Shown: positions 22,583 through 32,455 of the stretch, piece after piece | Layout of the letters: every line of letters begins with the position of its first letter | Numbering within the stretch: position 1 is the first letter of the stretch | Source of the DNA: Silene latifolia | Taxonomy: Eukaryota > Streptophyta > Magnoliopsida > Caryophyllales > Caryophyllaceae | Assembly: GCF_048544455.1 (NCBI RefSeq) | Contig: NC_133532.1 | Coordinates: 15,192,948-15,256,947 of the forward strand | Length of the DNA stretch: 64,000 nucleotides | Direction: 5' to 3' | Position numbers and translations under genes: made by a program | The notes under the pieces: generated by a model | What the model was told of the DNA's origin: nothing | What the model saw: the letters and a program-made list of their open reading frames with translations, nothing else | Databases searched by the model: none

Positions 22583-23483
22583 TGTGGTATAAGTAATGAG
22601 TACATTGACTCAAAATTGCTAATTTTAAATTGGAAGTGAGTGTAGTCTGGAAATTAGAAACTTAACCATTTACACTGCTCATTTTTAAATAAAGCTAATA
22701 TTTAATAAAATTCTAACATATTCAAATTTACCAATCTTTTTCACGCATTGATCTTTTTAAGAATATTGACAAATATGGTTAATATAGTATGCATAAAATT
22801 TTCTAACATTTTGGGAAAATATTTTACCCATTTTATGTGAAAATTAGTTTAATTGATTTCTTAAAAAAAATAGCCAATATATATTTTTGAATTCAGCGAA
22901 TCACTATTAAAATCCTTATTTTAGTTGTTTTAGTAGTGTGAACATTTAAATTTGAATTTTCGAAATAAAATAGGAAATAGCATGGAAATTCTATTTTTAT
23001 AATAGGTAACTTTTAACTACTCTCTTGATTTATTTATTTTTTCCTTATATAACTGTTTTCTCAATAAGTGACATGTCAACTTTTGATGAAAATCTATGAT
23101 GACACATCAGCAACTTGGCTATTGCATTAAAGAAATATATGATGATATGATATGATATATGATATGATGATGATATATGATATGATACCCCACCTCCACT
23201 AACTACCATAATTTGCTAATAAGGGCGTAAATGTACTTTGTTAATAGCTAGTTTTACAATGTTATTTGTAAATCTGTTTTACAAGAGACTTACTTGATCT
23301 TTTAGGAAAGGGATATTCTACGTGACCATGTGTTTTTTCATTTTCTACATGTTAGCCTCATTTTTAATAAAAGAAAGTCTTGACGGGTTATAACTCACGA
23401 TTAAAAGTTTCAAAAGCGACGACTTTTTTTTTCAATTTCAAATTGATCGACTTTATAAGATCATCAATTTGAAAAAAAAAGAA

Positions 23484-24740
23484 GGATTATTTCATGGGAA
23501 TAATCCATCATATGGGTGCCCTTTAAATAACACTTCATCCTATCAGTAATTCCAATTAAATCCATCATATGCATCATTCTTCCTATAACACTCTCAGAAG
23601 ACCGACAACCTGAAAAACAGGTCACCCTTGTTATTTTTAGGTAAAAAAGGCACTTCATCATTCCTCATTCTCCATTAACTCCACCTTCCTCCATAATTGT
23701 TCTACCCTTCACCAACACGAGCACCCACGCCACCGCACTACACCAACAACACCTTTTCGATCGTGAGTCCACCACCAACACTCCCTACCGCCACTTAAAA
23801 ATCAGCCAACACCACCCGATTACAACAACCAACCCTTTCATCACCTAGACCGACCAAATAAGCCACTTCGACCACGACGATTCTCCTCTTTCCGACTACT
23901 CAAAAAAAAAATTCCAACTTTAAAGACTAAAAGTGCAGTAAGCTGCAAAATCCTTGAAATCACCCTGAAAAAAATCTTTGAAATCAAAATCCCCAATTAT
24001 GCCTTGACATAATCTTCAATTAACAGATGAATATTGCCTCAAATAAAAGTGCAGTAACTTGCAAAATTTCAATCGTGATGGTCAGAAAAGGCATCTACAG
24101 TAACAAACCAAGCTCACCAATTCAATACTTAGTGCTCAATTACTAACAAAAAGAATTGGGGATTTTAGGGGAATTTTTAGGGTTTGGGATTTGATTTTTT
24201 CTGGATTGGTTCAAAGTTGGTATCTCATTGAAGATGTTATTGGTTTGCAATTGATTTTTCAGGAAAGCTAAGGTTTGACATAATGATGATAATGATGATG
24301 ATGATGATGGGAAGATGTTATGTGTAGGGTGGACGGTGTTGACATCTCTCTAGCAGTGTTATGGTGGTGGTCCTATTAGGGGTGGTGAGTGGTGATGGCA
24401 GTAAAGGGGAATTAACCAAATGGTGTTAGTCAAGTGGTAGCCGGATTAAACCTTGAAGCTTGCAGAAGTGCAGGAGTTGAGAGGTCTCGGGTTCGACTAC
24501 CAACTGGGGCGATGATCACTTGGCCACTGTGTCCCCCGAAGGGGGTGGCATACATGGTCCATGTGGTGGTGCGGGAATGCATGGACCCGAGGGGATTCAA
24601 CCCCTCGTAACCGGTCATCATTTTAAGTGAGTTTGTTATTAGAAGAAGGGTGGATAGGATGGATTTAATTGGAATTACTGATAGGATAGAGTGTTATTTT
24701 TAGGGCACCCATAGGATGGATTATTCCCATGAAATAATCC
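23484..24740. mobile_element. Long terminal-inverted-repeat element (about 1.26 kb)
   Basis: The left arm (23484 to about 23590) and right arm (about 24640-24740) are inverted copies of each other over about 100 bp. Both outer ends read GGATTATTTCATGGGAATAA from outside inward. The interior has no transposase frame and contains a tRNA-derived repeat (24421-24625). No convincing target duplication was found because both flanks are A-rich. It is a non-autonomous DNA transposon, class uncertain. Confidence 0.7.
24421..24625 (+). repeat. tRNA-derived SINE-like segment
   Basis: TAGTCAAGTGG at 24427-24437 matches the pol III A box, and GGTTCGACTAC at 24490-24500 is close to the B box GGTTCGANTCC. 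Their spacing suits a tRNA-derived SINE head. The following body has no coding frame. No clear tail or target duplication. It lies inside the inverted-repeat element 23484-24740. Confidence 0.5.
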
Positions 24741-25439
24741 AAATTAAAAAAGAATTCTCTTTCTGAACTCATGGTAAGAGTTACAGTCAGTCAAATTTAA
24801 AACTTTGACTGACCATACCTCGTTGAGGCGAGTTTCGAATGTGGCGTTTGCCTTTCCTTCTTTATTTATATCGTCTTTGTCATATGTCATATTGAAAAAA
24901 AAATCATCGCTTATGGAAATTATTTAGTCATTATCGTGAAATATGAACAGTAAGAAGGCTTTGTTAAAAATAAAGAAAGCATATAAAAATTGAAAAAACT
25001 ATACGATTATCATGTAGAATATCTCTTTTGAAAAAAATATTAATCCAAATAATAATAAAAAAACATCAATGTGTGATATAAAATTATAAATATACGAAAA
25101 TTTATAATCCTATGTGAGGGTAGTGAGTTAATGTTTGGAGAAATTAGCGAAAGTAAATAAGTAAGTCATTTATTAATAGTATAGACCTCGTGCATTCATA
25201 TACATGGTACATGATGGGGTGAGGAAGTTATGGAATTTCTTTTTTCCTTGTTATGTCTCCCACTAATTTAGTGGGAAACGGTCTCTTATAAGACATACTG
25301 TTTTATATTTTAGTTTATTGTTTACAGATTTTAAATTGACAATTTCTTAAAATTTCTTGTATTTTTATTTGATAAAAGAAATTGAAACCGCAAGTTAATC
25401 AAGAGATTTTAGTAATATTGGAGTATCTATTATAGAGAG

Positions 25440-25990
25440 TTGGCTAGAATTAAATTTGACAAAGTTTAAGCCGAAATTGTAAAACAAAAAATGTCAAAAG
25501 TCGTTTCCGTAGATTGCGACTAAAATTCATGCATGATGGACCGCTTATGGCGACTTTTCTGTCGAAAAACAAATGAAATAGGCTTGTTAAATATCCATCT
25601 ACCATGTTTTCCGCGAAGTAAATAGGGCAGCTGATTGACTCGCTAATGAAGGGATCACGGCCAACACTACCGTCACCTATTTTGATCAACCTCCAGTTGA
25701 CATTCGTACGATTCTACGTGAAAATTTACTTGGGGTCGCTATTCCCCGTATAGTCCCTGTTTAAGTTTATTTTTTGTATTGGGGCCTCGCCCCTCTTACG
25801 CACCAAGAAAAAAAAATATCCATCTATTTTAGAGGTTTGACTAAAATTCAAATTGACAAAGTTTATGGCGAAATCGTAAAAACAAAAAAGAAAAAAATTG
25901 GAAAAATTTATTTACGTAGCAAACCTCTTATTTGCAACAAAAATTCATGACAGATCGCTTGTGACGACTTCTCCGTCGCGAAATACCTTT
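25440..25990. repeat. Diverged direct duplication around an L1 scrap
   Basis: 25445-25580 and 25848-25990 are similar. Both have TTGACAAAGTTTA, a GCGAAAT/CCGAAAT block, AAAATTCATG and a CGACTT-TCTGTCG block in the same order. An L1 3' fragment (25602-25813) sits between them. Confidence 0.5.
25602..25813 (+). pseudogene. Severely 5'-truncated L1 with RNase H end
   Basis: The fragment reads HVFREVNRAAD, a TGA in place of Trp, then LANEGITANTTVTYFDQPP and on to VPV and stop. This is the C-terminal end of the RNase H domain found in some plant L1 elements. A short 3' UTR and an A-rich tail follow. It is flanked by a perfect 13-bp duplication AAATATCCATCTA (25589-25601 and 25814-25826), so the boundaries are exact. 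Confidence 0.85.
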
Positions 25991-26309
25991 AGTGGTGGAC
26001 ATGGGTCATTTGCGACGAAACGATTTGTTGCTTTTGAAGCATTTTTTAGTAGTTAACTCGAATCCACATTCTTTTTCTACTCATAAAGGCGTTGAATTCC
26101 ATATGTCTGTTCAATACTTCCTATGTTCAGTTGAATTCTATACGTTTGTTCAATATATGTGCGATATATTTTAGGCAAAAACGTATTGAATTCACCGAAC
26201 AGAGGGAATAATCACTAAAGCTAGATTATGATCATAACGACAAATATGTGGCTCCTTTAAAGATACACAATGCTTGATCATTTACTAGAATTCTACAGTT
26301 CAAAATATT

Positions 26310-26600
26310 AAGGGTGTGTTTGAATAGTAAAAGTGGAGGGAAAGGGAGGGGAGGGAGAAGGAGGGAAGAGAAAGGGATGGAAAGGAAGAGGAGGGAGAAT
26401 GGAGGAGGTCATTTTCCCTCTAAATCTTGCCTTTGTTGGAGAGGAAATAATTTGGCTTGAAGGGGGGAAGTGGAGGGATTTATTTTCCCTCCCCTCAAAA
26501 TCCCTCCACCTCCATTTTGCTAACCAAACAAAGGATTTATCATCCCTTCCTTTCCCTCCCCTCTCTTTCCCTCCAAATCCTCCTATCCAAATAGACCCTA
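26310..26600. mobile_element. MITE with purine-rich and pyrimidine-rich arms
   Basis: Left end AGGGTGTGTTTGAATAG and the complement of the right end AGGGTCTATTTGGATAG are inverted repeats. The arms are GGGAGGGA-rich and TCCCTCCC-rich, respectively, and could pair over roughly 100 bp. Open frames over the arms (for example on the minus strand) are artefacts of the composition. Target duplication unclear. Confidence 0.6.
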
Positions 26601-26645
26601 AAAAAAACGGGCAACGACTAGCATATCCATTCTTTACCAAATCGA

Positions 26646-26790
26646 TCATCCACAAGAGATAGTAGCATTCTTTACCAAGCTCTCCATATACATTTGCAAA
26701 TCCACAAAACGCCTCATGGATTTTCCAAGCTCGTGTACTTGACAACTAGCAAATATTATAGGACTTCTTTCCATAAACAAGTATAAATCA
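26646..26790 (-). pseudogene. F-box C-terminal fragment
   Basis: The minus strand reads LYLFMERSPIIFASCQVHEL and then LQMYMESLVKNA. This parallels YFVYRNKSYNIATCQLRRLG and LELEMYSESLLL at the end of the F-box gene at 14334. The N-terminal part is missing. Together with the flank pieces at 28812 and 53248 it indicates a second, broken copy of that host segment. Confidence 0.6.
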
Positions 26791-26959
26791 ATCAATAATA
26801 ATTCAATAGATGTATTGAATTTTACAAATATGATAAATTTGATAAGAAGACAAATGAAAAGGATGATAAAAAGCAATTGAGATTAAGCTCGAGGTTTTGC
26901 CAATGTGCTACTAGAACTCTGTTGTTTACTTTTAAGGAAATATATTACCTATATTTTAA

Positions 26960-28010
26960 TGGGTTATTTAATAAGAATAATCCAAACTATGTCTCGTCTT
27001 CTCAAATTAATCCGAACTATACTTTAACCCACATTAATCCAACCTTTACACTCATTTATCTTATATTGCTTTATTGGAAGGGCAACTTGTTAAACAGGTT
27101 ACCCTTTACCCTTATTTGAACGACCTTTTTTTTTTCTTTTTTTTTTTTTCAGCTACTCCTACTTTACCAATCTTCATCATCCATAGCTTCCATTCATCAA
27201 AGCACCAGCCTTACTTACTACTCAAACTTTCAAAATTCCATGAATCCCTATACACCAACTCAATCAAAAATCAAAATTCCATGATTCAAAAGACAGATTA
27301 AAAGGACACTCCTATAATAAATTCAGCATACTACCACTATAACCACCCACCCACTAAGAATCTGAGACCACCAAAAAAGTACCTTCATCGATTATGCTAC
27401 AATGGCATCAGACAAAGGAGCAGGGAGATGATACAAAAAAAATGGAGGATGGTGAAGGATGGAGATGATAGTAGGTGAGTAAAATAAATGGAGTACAAAA
27501 ACTATAAATTATAAAGTGAAAATTAGTAGAGTAAATGACTGTAGTCTGCATCAAATCTAACGAAATATCAATTTTTGACGACAACCATAAATTTTATGGT
27601 GAAAATTGAGTAATGGGTAGTCAGCGTTTGATGAGTAGTTAATGGGTTTGTGATTGAATTGAGAAATTTGGGGAAAATAATCAATGTTGCAAAGAGATAT
27701 TTGAGGTATATGAGTGAGTGTGAAAGTAGTGGAAGGAGTAGAAGAAAGAGGAATTAAGATCATGTGAGTCATGAAAATAAAGAAGTACAAAAAAATTGGA
27801 ATTAAGATGTTTGATTCTGAGTTTACAGTAAAGAGAAGGTCATTGAAGGAAGAAAAAGGCTAAAGAAGATGAAGGCTTAAAAGAAACTTACAAAAACTCA
27901 CACTTCACCGGTTATAACCAGTCAAAAATAAGGGTGGGGTAGTATAAGAAAAATGAGTGTAAAGGTGGGATTAATATGGGTTAAAGTATGATTGTCTTCG
28001 ATTATAGAGT
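26960..28010. mobile_element. Inverted-repeat element (about 1.05 kb)
   Basis: Left arm at about 26960-27060 and right arm at about 27940-28010 are inverted copies. The shared core is ACTTTAACCCACATTAATCC and CCTTTACACTCATTT. No long frame in between. The related segment at 54820-54960 has the flanks joined without this insert, which supports the boundaries and shows it is an insertion. Confidence 0.65.
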
Positions 28011-28209
28011 TAGGATTAAAAAGAGTTTAAAAATAAGCTCCCTTCCTTTTCATGAAACTTTTACACAAACCCTTATAATCTGTTTTTAGGAGTGAATCAA
28101 AATAATGGCAGGAACTAATGTTGGTGATTTTAGTGAATCACCACTTTCATTAAAGTGTAGTCGGAATTCAATCAAAATCAAGTAGACTTTTGGATAAGTT
28201 ATAATGCAA

Positions 28210-28406
28210 CACAAATTCTCATTGAAGACATGACATATCCGTCACAAGCTGAAGACGGATACCATTTTACCTCATAATGTACCCACTTTTTCTCTCTCTG
28301 CAACACTATTCATGTGGTCCCCTTTCTCCACTAACCCATTTTGTTACCATTTTATCTCACAAAATATCCGTCACAAATGGTAACCCGTCACAAGGGAGAC
28401 CAATTG
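28210..28406. mobile_element. 197-bp MITE, copy 2 (9-bp target duplication)
   Basis: Nearly identical to 20040-20236 (by eye only one or so substitutions, for example CACAATG versus CATAATG). It is flanked by the 9-bp repeat ATAATGCAA at 28201-28209 and 28407-28415. A different duplication at each site proves two separate insertions. Confidence 0.87.
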
Positions 28407-28415
28407 ATAATGCAA

Positions 28416-28804
28416 ATAGAATTTGTGCATTATGATATTTATCCCAAAAGGTACCTATTGGAAAGTAACTAATTATTTTCTGATTTGTGCATGACATCTT
28501 GTGTATATATATCCACAAGTATATACATGATGAAATATATAACAATTCATAGAATTTTCGACTTTTAAAGAATAAACAAATTACAAAATTCCATTTGTAT
28601 TCTCTCAATTTTACTTGCCTAGAACGAGAGGGAATCGATAGTCTTATCCGACGAGAGATTTTGTGCAACCCGAGGCAAATGTAAGGGTCGAAAAAACGAT
28701 TCGTGATTCTATCGTTATCCAAGTTTATCATTTGCCATTGGTGGTCGACGGAGTGTCAACCACCATGTATATTTCCAACAACTAAGTCTGGGTTTTCGAC
28801 AATA
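28416..28804. other. Non-coding DNA
   Basis: No supported feature. A minus-strand open frame here shows no recognisable domain. Confidence 0.35.
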
Positions 28805-28921
28805 TTTTAGAGAACGAAAGGTTCAACAACCTGCTTGTAGGTCTTATCCTTCGACAAGAAGCCTACTACGTCCTGAATCGTATCTCAAAGGAACAACAAC
28901 CTGCAGCATAAATGGCATAAT
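28805..28921. repeat. F-box flank duplicate, left half
   Basis: Similar to 13199-13300 (GAAAGGTTCAACAACCTGC, then AGAAGCCTACTAC). It ends at the copia insertion and continues at 53248. The last bases ATAAT (28917-28921) are the copia target duplication. Confidence 0.7.
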
Positions 28922-29092
28922 TATTAGGAATATATTATTGTGTAAATCTTATGGTCGCTATTATTATGTTATTCCTAGTATATTTCCGATATCCTAGCCT
29001 TAATTGTGGGATACGGTTATCATTCTGTAACTATAAAGGCACATTATGCCAAAGCTAATAACACACACAATTCCCCATATAATTCCTTAACA
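28922..29092 (+). repeat. 5' LTR of the copia element
   Basis: 171 bp from TATTAGGAATATA to TTCCTTAACA, followed directly by the primer site. Nearly identical to 51354-51524. The start TA probably derives from TG by a G-to-A change. Confidence 0.92.
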
Positions 29093-29101
29093 TGGTATCA
29101 G
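29093..29101 (+). promoter_or_regulatory. Primer-binding site of the copia element
   Basis: TGGTATCAG directly after the LTR matches the initiator tRNA-Met primer site used by most plant copia elements. Confidence 0.85.
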
Positions 29102-29185
29102 GGATCCTCATCTCTCACAAAATAATTCTACAAACGTAACCCTACCTCGCCTTCCACCACGAAAATCATCCGTGCTTCTGCCGCC

Positions 29186-29947
29186 ATGCCAGGTGAAGTC
29201 GAAACAATCGAAACCTCCACTATACAAAAAATTGATCCTCTAAGCCCATACTACCTCGGTTCACATGATGTTCCGGGGGCGAAAATCTCCAATATTGTTC
29301 TCCGTCGTGACAACTACGACTCTTGGCAAAAATCAATGACTTTCTCCTTAAAAGCTCGCCGCAAGTTCGGTTTCATCGATGGCACAATCACAAAACCCAC
29401 TGATCCATTTGAACTTGACAATTGGGTTGTTGTTAATTGCACCATAGTTCAGTGGATTAGAAATATGATTGACTCCACGCTCCTCAATAATATTTCGTAC
29501 CCCGACGAAGCCTCTGTTTTGTGGTCCGAAATTAAAGCCCAGTACGCGGTTGTTGACGGCACTATGATTCACAGTCTTAAAACTCAGTTGAATAATTACA
29601 AACAAATTAAAGGAATGAATGTCACCACCTACTACGGGAAACTGAAGACGCTTTGGGACTCTATTGGTAAGCATGAGCCACCCTTCTCATGTCGATGCGG
29701 CAAGTGCGAATGCGGAATTGGTCCTGCTGCTCTCAAACGTCAAGACAATGAAAGGCTCCATCAGTTTTTCATGGGTCTCGACCATACTCTTTACGGTAAT
29801 ATCCGATCCTCTCAATTTCAACAGGACCCCTTACCCGCCCTTAGTCGGGCCTATAATCTTGTTCTTCAAGAAGAACGCTTACGCATAGAAACGCAACCCG
29901 ATGTCTCTGAGGTCGCTATGTTTGCTACCCCCATCCGCCACAACTGA
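29186..29947 (+). CDS. Copia gag (253 codons, separated from pol by a frameshift)
   Basis: Gag forms the particle that packages the element's RNA. The frame starts MPGEVETIET about 85 bp after the primer site. It shows the plant copia gag pattern: SNIVLRRDNYDSWQKSMTFSL, the W/Y-rich core and a CXC-rich insert (CRCGKCECG), then LHQFFMGLD and a QQDPLPALSRAYNLVLQEE end. It stops at 29947 after ATPIRHN. The sequence that follows in a normal Gag-Pol is in the next frame, so a one-base change in the CCCCC run near 29930 probably broke a single long frame. Confidence 0.85.
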   Translation: MPGEVETIETSTIQKIDPLSPYYLGSHDVPGAKISNIVLRRDNYDSWQKSMTFSLKARRKFGFIDGTITKPTDPFELDNWVVVNCTIVQWIRNMIDSTLLNNISYPDEASVLWSEIKAQYAVVDGTMIHSLKTQLNNYKQIKGMNVTTYYGKLKTLWDSIGKHEPPFSCRCGKCECGIGPAALKRQDNERLHQFFMGLDHTLYGNIRSSQFQQDPLPALSRAYNLVLQEERLRIETQPDVSEVAMFATPIRHN

Positions 29948-31439
29948 TTGGCGCGCTGCTCGAGAGAAAGAACGCATTGAAAAGCGCGGTCTGTTCTGTA
30001 CCTCGTGTGAGACTCGTGGTCATGAAGTCTCCAAATGCTTCTTTAAAATCATGCGATTTCCTGAATGGTGGGGGGATAGACCTCGTACTCTTGCTGAGTA
30101 TAAGCGATATAGGACCAGAAACGCGGCATCTCGTGGCTCTAATACATCCCAGGGTGGCGGCTCGGGTGTCTCTGGTCCAGGTCCGTCTGGTTCGAGCAGT
30201 ACAGGGACTGCCGAGTTGACTGCTCATGCAAATGCTGTTATTACTACTCCCTCTGCCCATTCTTTGCTTGACTCAGATCGTCTAAGCGGTATGTGTAATT
30301 GGATAATTGATACGGGAGCTTCGAACCATGTCACTGGCTCTTTATCTTTTTTGGAAAATCAAATACAGATTCCGGGCCGGGCTGTTGGGCTTCCGAATGG
30401 CCAACAGGTCGTGTCTACAGTGATGGGTTCGGTCTATATAAATAAATCTCTTACTCTCCGTTGTGTTTTATTTGTTCCCCATTTGACATGTAGTTTGATC
30501 TCTGTTTCACAAATTATTTTGGACGACAAATTCTCATTCACTTTTGCTTCGAACTCTTGTTTTATTCAGGACCCTTCTTCGAGGAAGACGATTGGAGCAG
30601 GTGAGCTACGGGACGTACTATTTTGGATTACAGCGGGGGAAAGACCATTGGCAGTTCATACGGTGTCAGGACATGAGACATTTGATCTTTGGCACAGGCG
30701 TTTAGGGCATCCGTCACATAAAATGGTCAAGACTATTCCCTCTTTTAGCAATTTAGTTTCAAATAAAGGTACAATTTGTGATGCTTGTCATTTGGCCAAA
30801 CAACATCGGGACAGTTTTGTTTTGAATAATAAGCGTGCTTTGGACTTATTTGATTTAATTCACTGTGACCTATGGGGACCATATCGTATTCCTTCCACGT
30901 GTGGTGCAAAATATTTTTTGACGATAGTAGATGATTACTCCCGTGCCACATGGGTCTATTTATTGCTTGATAAAACTAAAGTGACTGACATGTTCATGAG
31001 TTTTATTCATATGGTCCGCACCCAATTTTCAAAATCCCTTAAGAATGTCCGGAGTGATAATGGTTCGGAATTTAATTGCATGAGAGGTTATTTTTTCAAC
31101 AATGGCATTAAATTTGAGACTTCCTGTGTCGGTACACCTCAGCAAAATGGGCGGGTGGAGCATAAGCATCGTCATATTTTGAATGTAGCTCGGGCTCTCC
31201 GTTTTCAGGCTAATTTACCTAAGTCTTTTTGGGGTGAGTGTATTTTATCTTCCGCTTATTTAATTAATCGGACCCCGTCTCCCTTGCTAAATCACATGAC
31301 CCCGTATGAGTGCCTTTACGGTGTAGCTCCATCATATGCAAACTTGAGGGTTTTCGGTTGTCTAGCCTATGCCCATAATCAAAATACCCGTGGAGATAAA
31401 TTTGAGAAACGGAGTCGAAAAACTATTTTTGTTGGGTAC
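29925..31439 (+). pseudogene. Copia pol, first half: zinc knuckle, protease, integrase
   Basis: Opens SATTDWRAAREKE, then a CCHC zinc knuckle (CTSCETRGHEVSKC), the aspartic protease active site (WIIDTGASNH) and the gag-pre-integrase domain (LWHRRLGHPSH, CDACHLAK). The integrase core follows with DLWGP, VRSDNGSEF and the PQQNGRVEHKHR block, carrying the D-D-E residues. The frame stops at FVGY, where the Tat element is inserted. It resumes at 49265. Confidence 0.92.
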
Positions 31440-32104
31440 TGTTTAGGTATTTTTTACCAAGGTGATTGATTAGGGTCAATGCGGTCTTACTCGTTGGTTG
31501 GCCGTATGATTGTTCGTGTGTTGATGCGTAAATAAAGAAAGAAAGTACGGAATGTAAATTAACACGTGAGATTTGTTGACGCGGAAAACCCAATGTGGGA
31601 ACAACCGCGGGAGGGACGGTACCCTGCCAAATATCGCACTATACTTGAATAGGAGGATGATTACAACTGAAACGTAAAGCTAATCCTGCTGGCGTGTGGC
31701 GTCAGGCCTGCAAGATCTTGGACGGATGTATGCTTGGGTATGTTAATGCCTTTGTGTAAGTATGTGCGCGGATGTGTTGTTGAATGTCCTTCTTGATTTG
31801 CTTCCTTGGCTATTTATAGGGTAAGAACCCTAGATATGTCCTACTTTGATTATGGAAAGGGAATATAATTTCCATAAGAATTATTTCCATACTCGACCGC
31901 CTTCCCCAATTCTCCCTGATCTCCCTAACTTCTCCCTAACTCGTGTTTCCTTAATCCTGACGTCTCCTCTGATGGGCCCATGGTCTTCTTTCAGCCCGTT
32001 CCCCCTTTTCCTAACCACGGGCTTCCTTCCTCCTTATCACTCCTCCCATAGCATTTTATTTTATTAAGTGGGCCTTTCTTATTATGCTATTTTTAGCCCA
32101 AACA
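31440..32104 (-). repeat. 3' LTR of the Tat element
   Basis: 665 bp, TGTTTAGG...CCAAACA on the plus strand. The minus-strand polypurine tract AAATTTGGGGC lies directly beside it at about 32105-32120. It matches the LTR at 48584-49259, differing by about a dozen substitutions by eye and an 11-bp duplication of CTTCTCCCTAA-type sequence. Confidence 0.92.
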
Positions 32105-32455
32105 GTTTGCCCCAAATTTCTTGTGAGGTACGCTTCGAGGTGTCGAGCAAGGAATTTACGTAATCAAATGCTAAAACCCTAAGCCGTCATTTGTACTTCT
32201 TTTCATGCAGCTCCATCACGTCAGCCGCCCATTTCCTCTTTACTCGCACCCTACTCCCTCTCTCTTCCTTTATAATCTCAACCCCCACTTTGTACTTTCA
32301 TTTACTCCAAATCATTTCAAAAAATCTCCCTCTCTCTAAACCCTCAACTTCCCTCTTTTTCATTTTGCCGGCTTCCCTGTTCCACTCCCCTCCGTCTCTT
32401 TCACCAGGTATTCTTCCCCTTTTCTCCTTTAATTTCCATTTTCTCTTTCTTCACC

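Noticed and set aside
25165..25200. Helitron 5' end that would pair with 22042 to make a 3.1-kb element
   Set aside because: The flanking base is C, not T, and the same bases also resemble a decayed 3' end (TAGTATAGACCTCGTGC). Too ambiguous to call.
26308..26745. 145-codon minus-strand frame
   Set aside because: Mostly the purine/pyrimidine arms of a MITE; the F-box-like part is in another frame.
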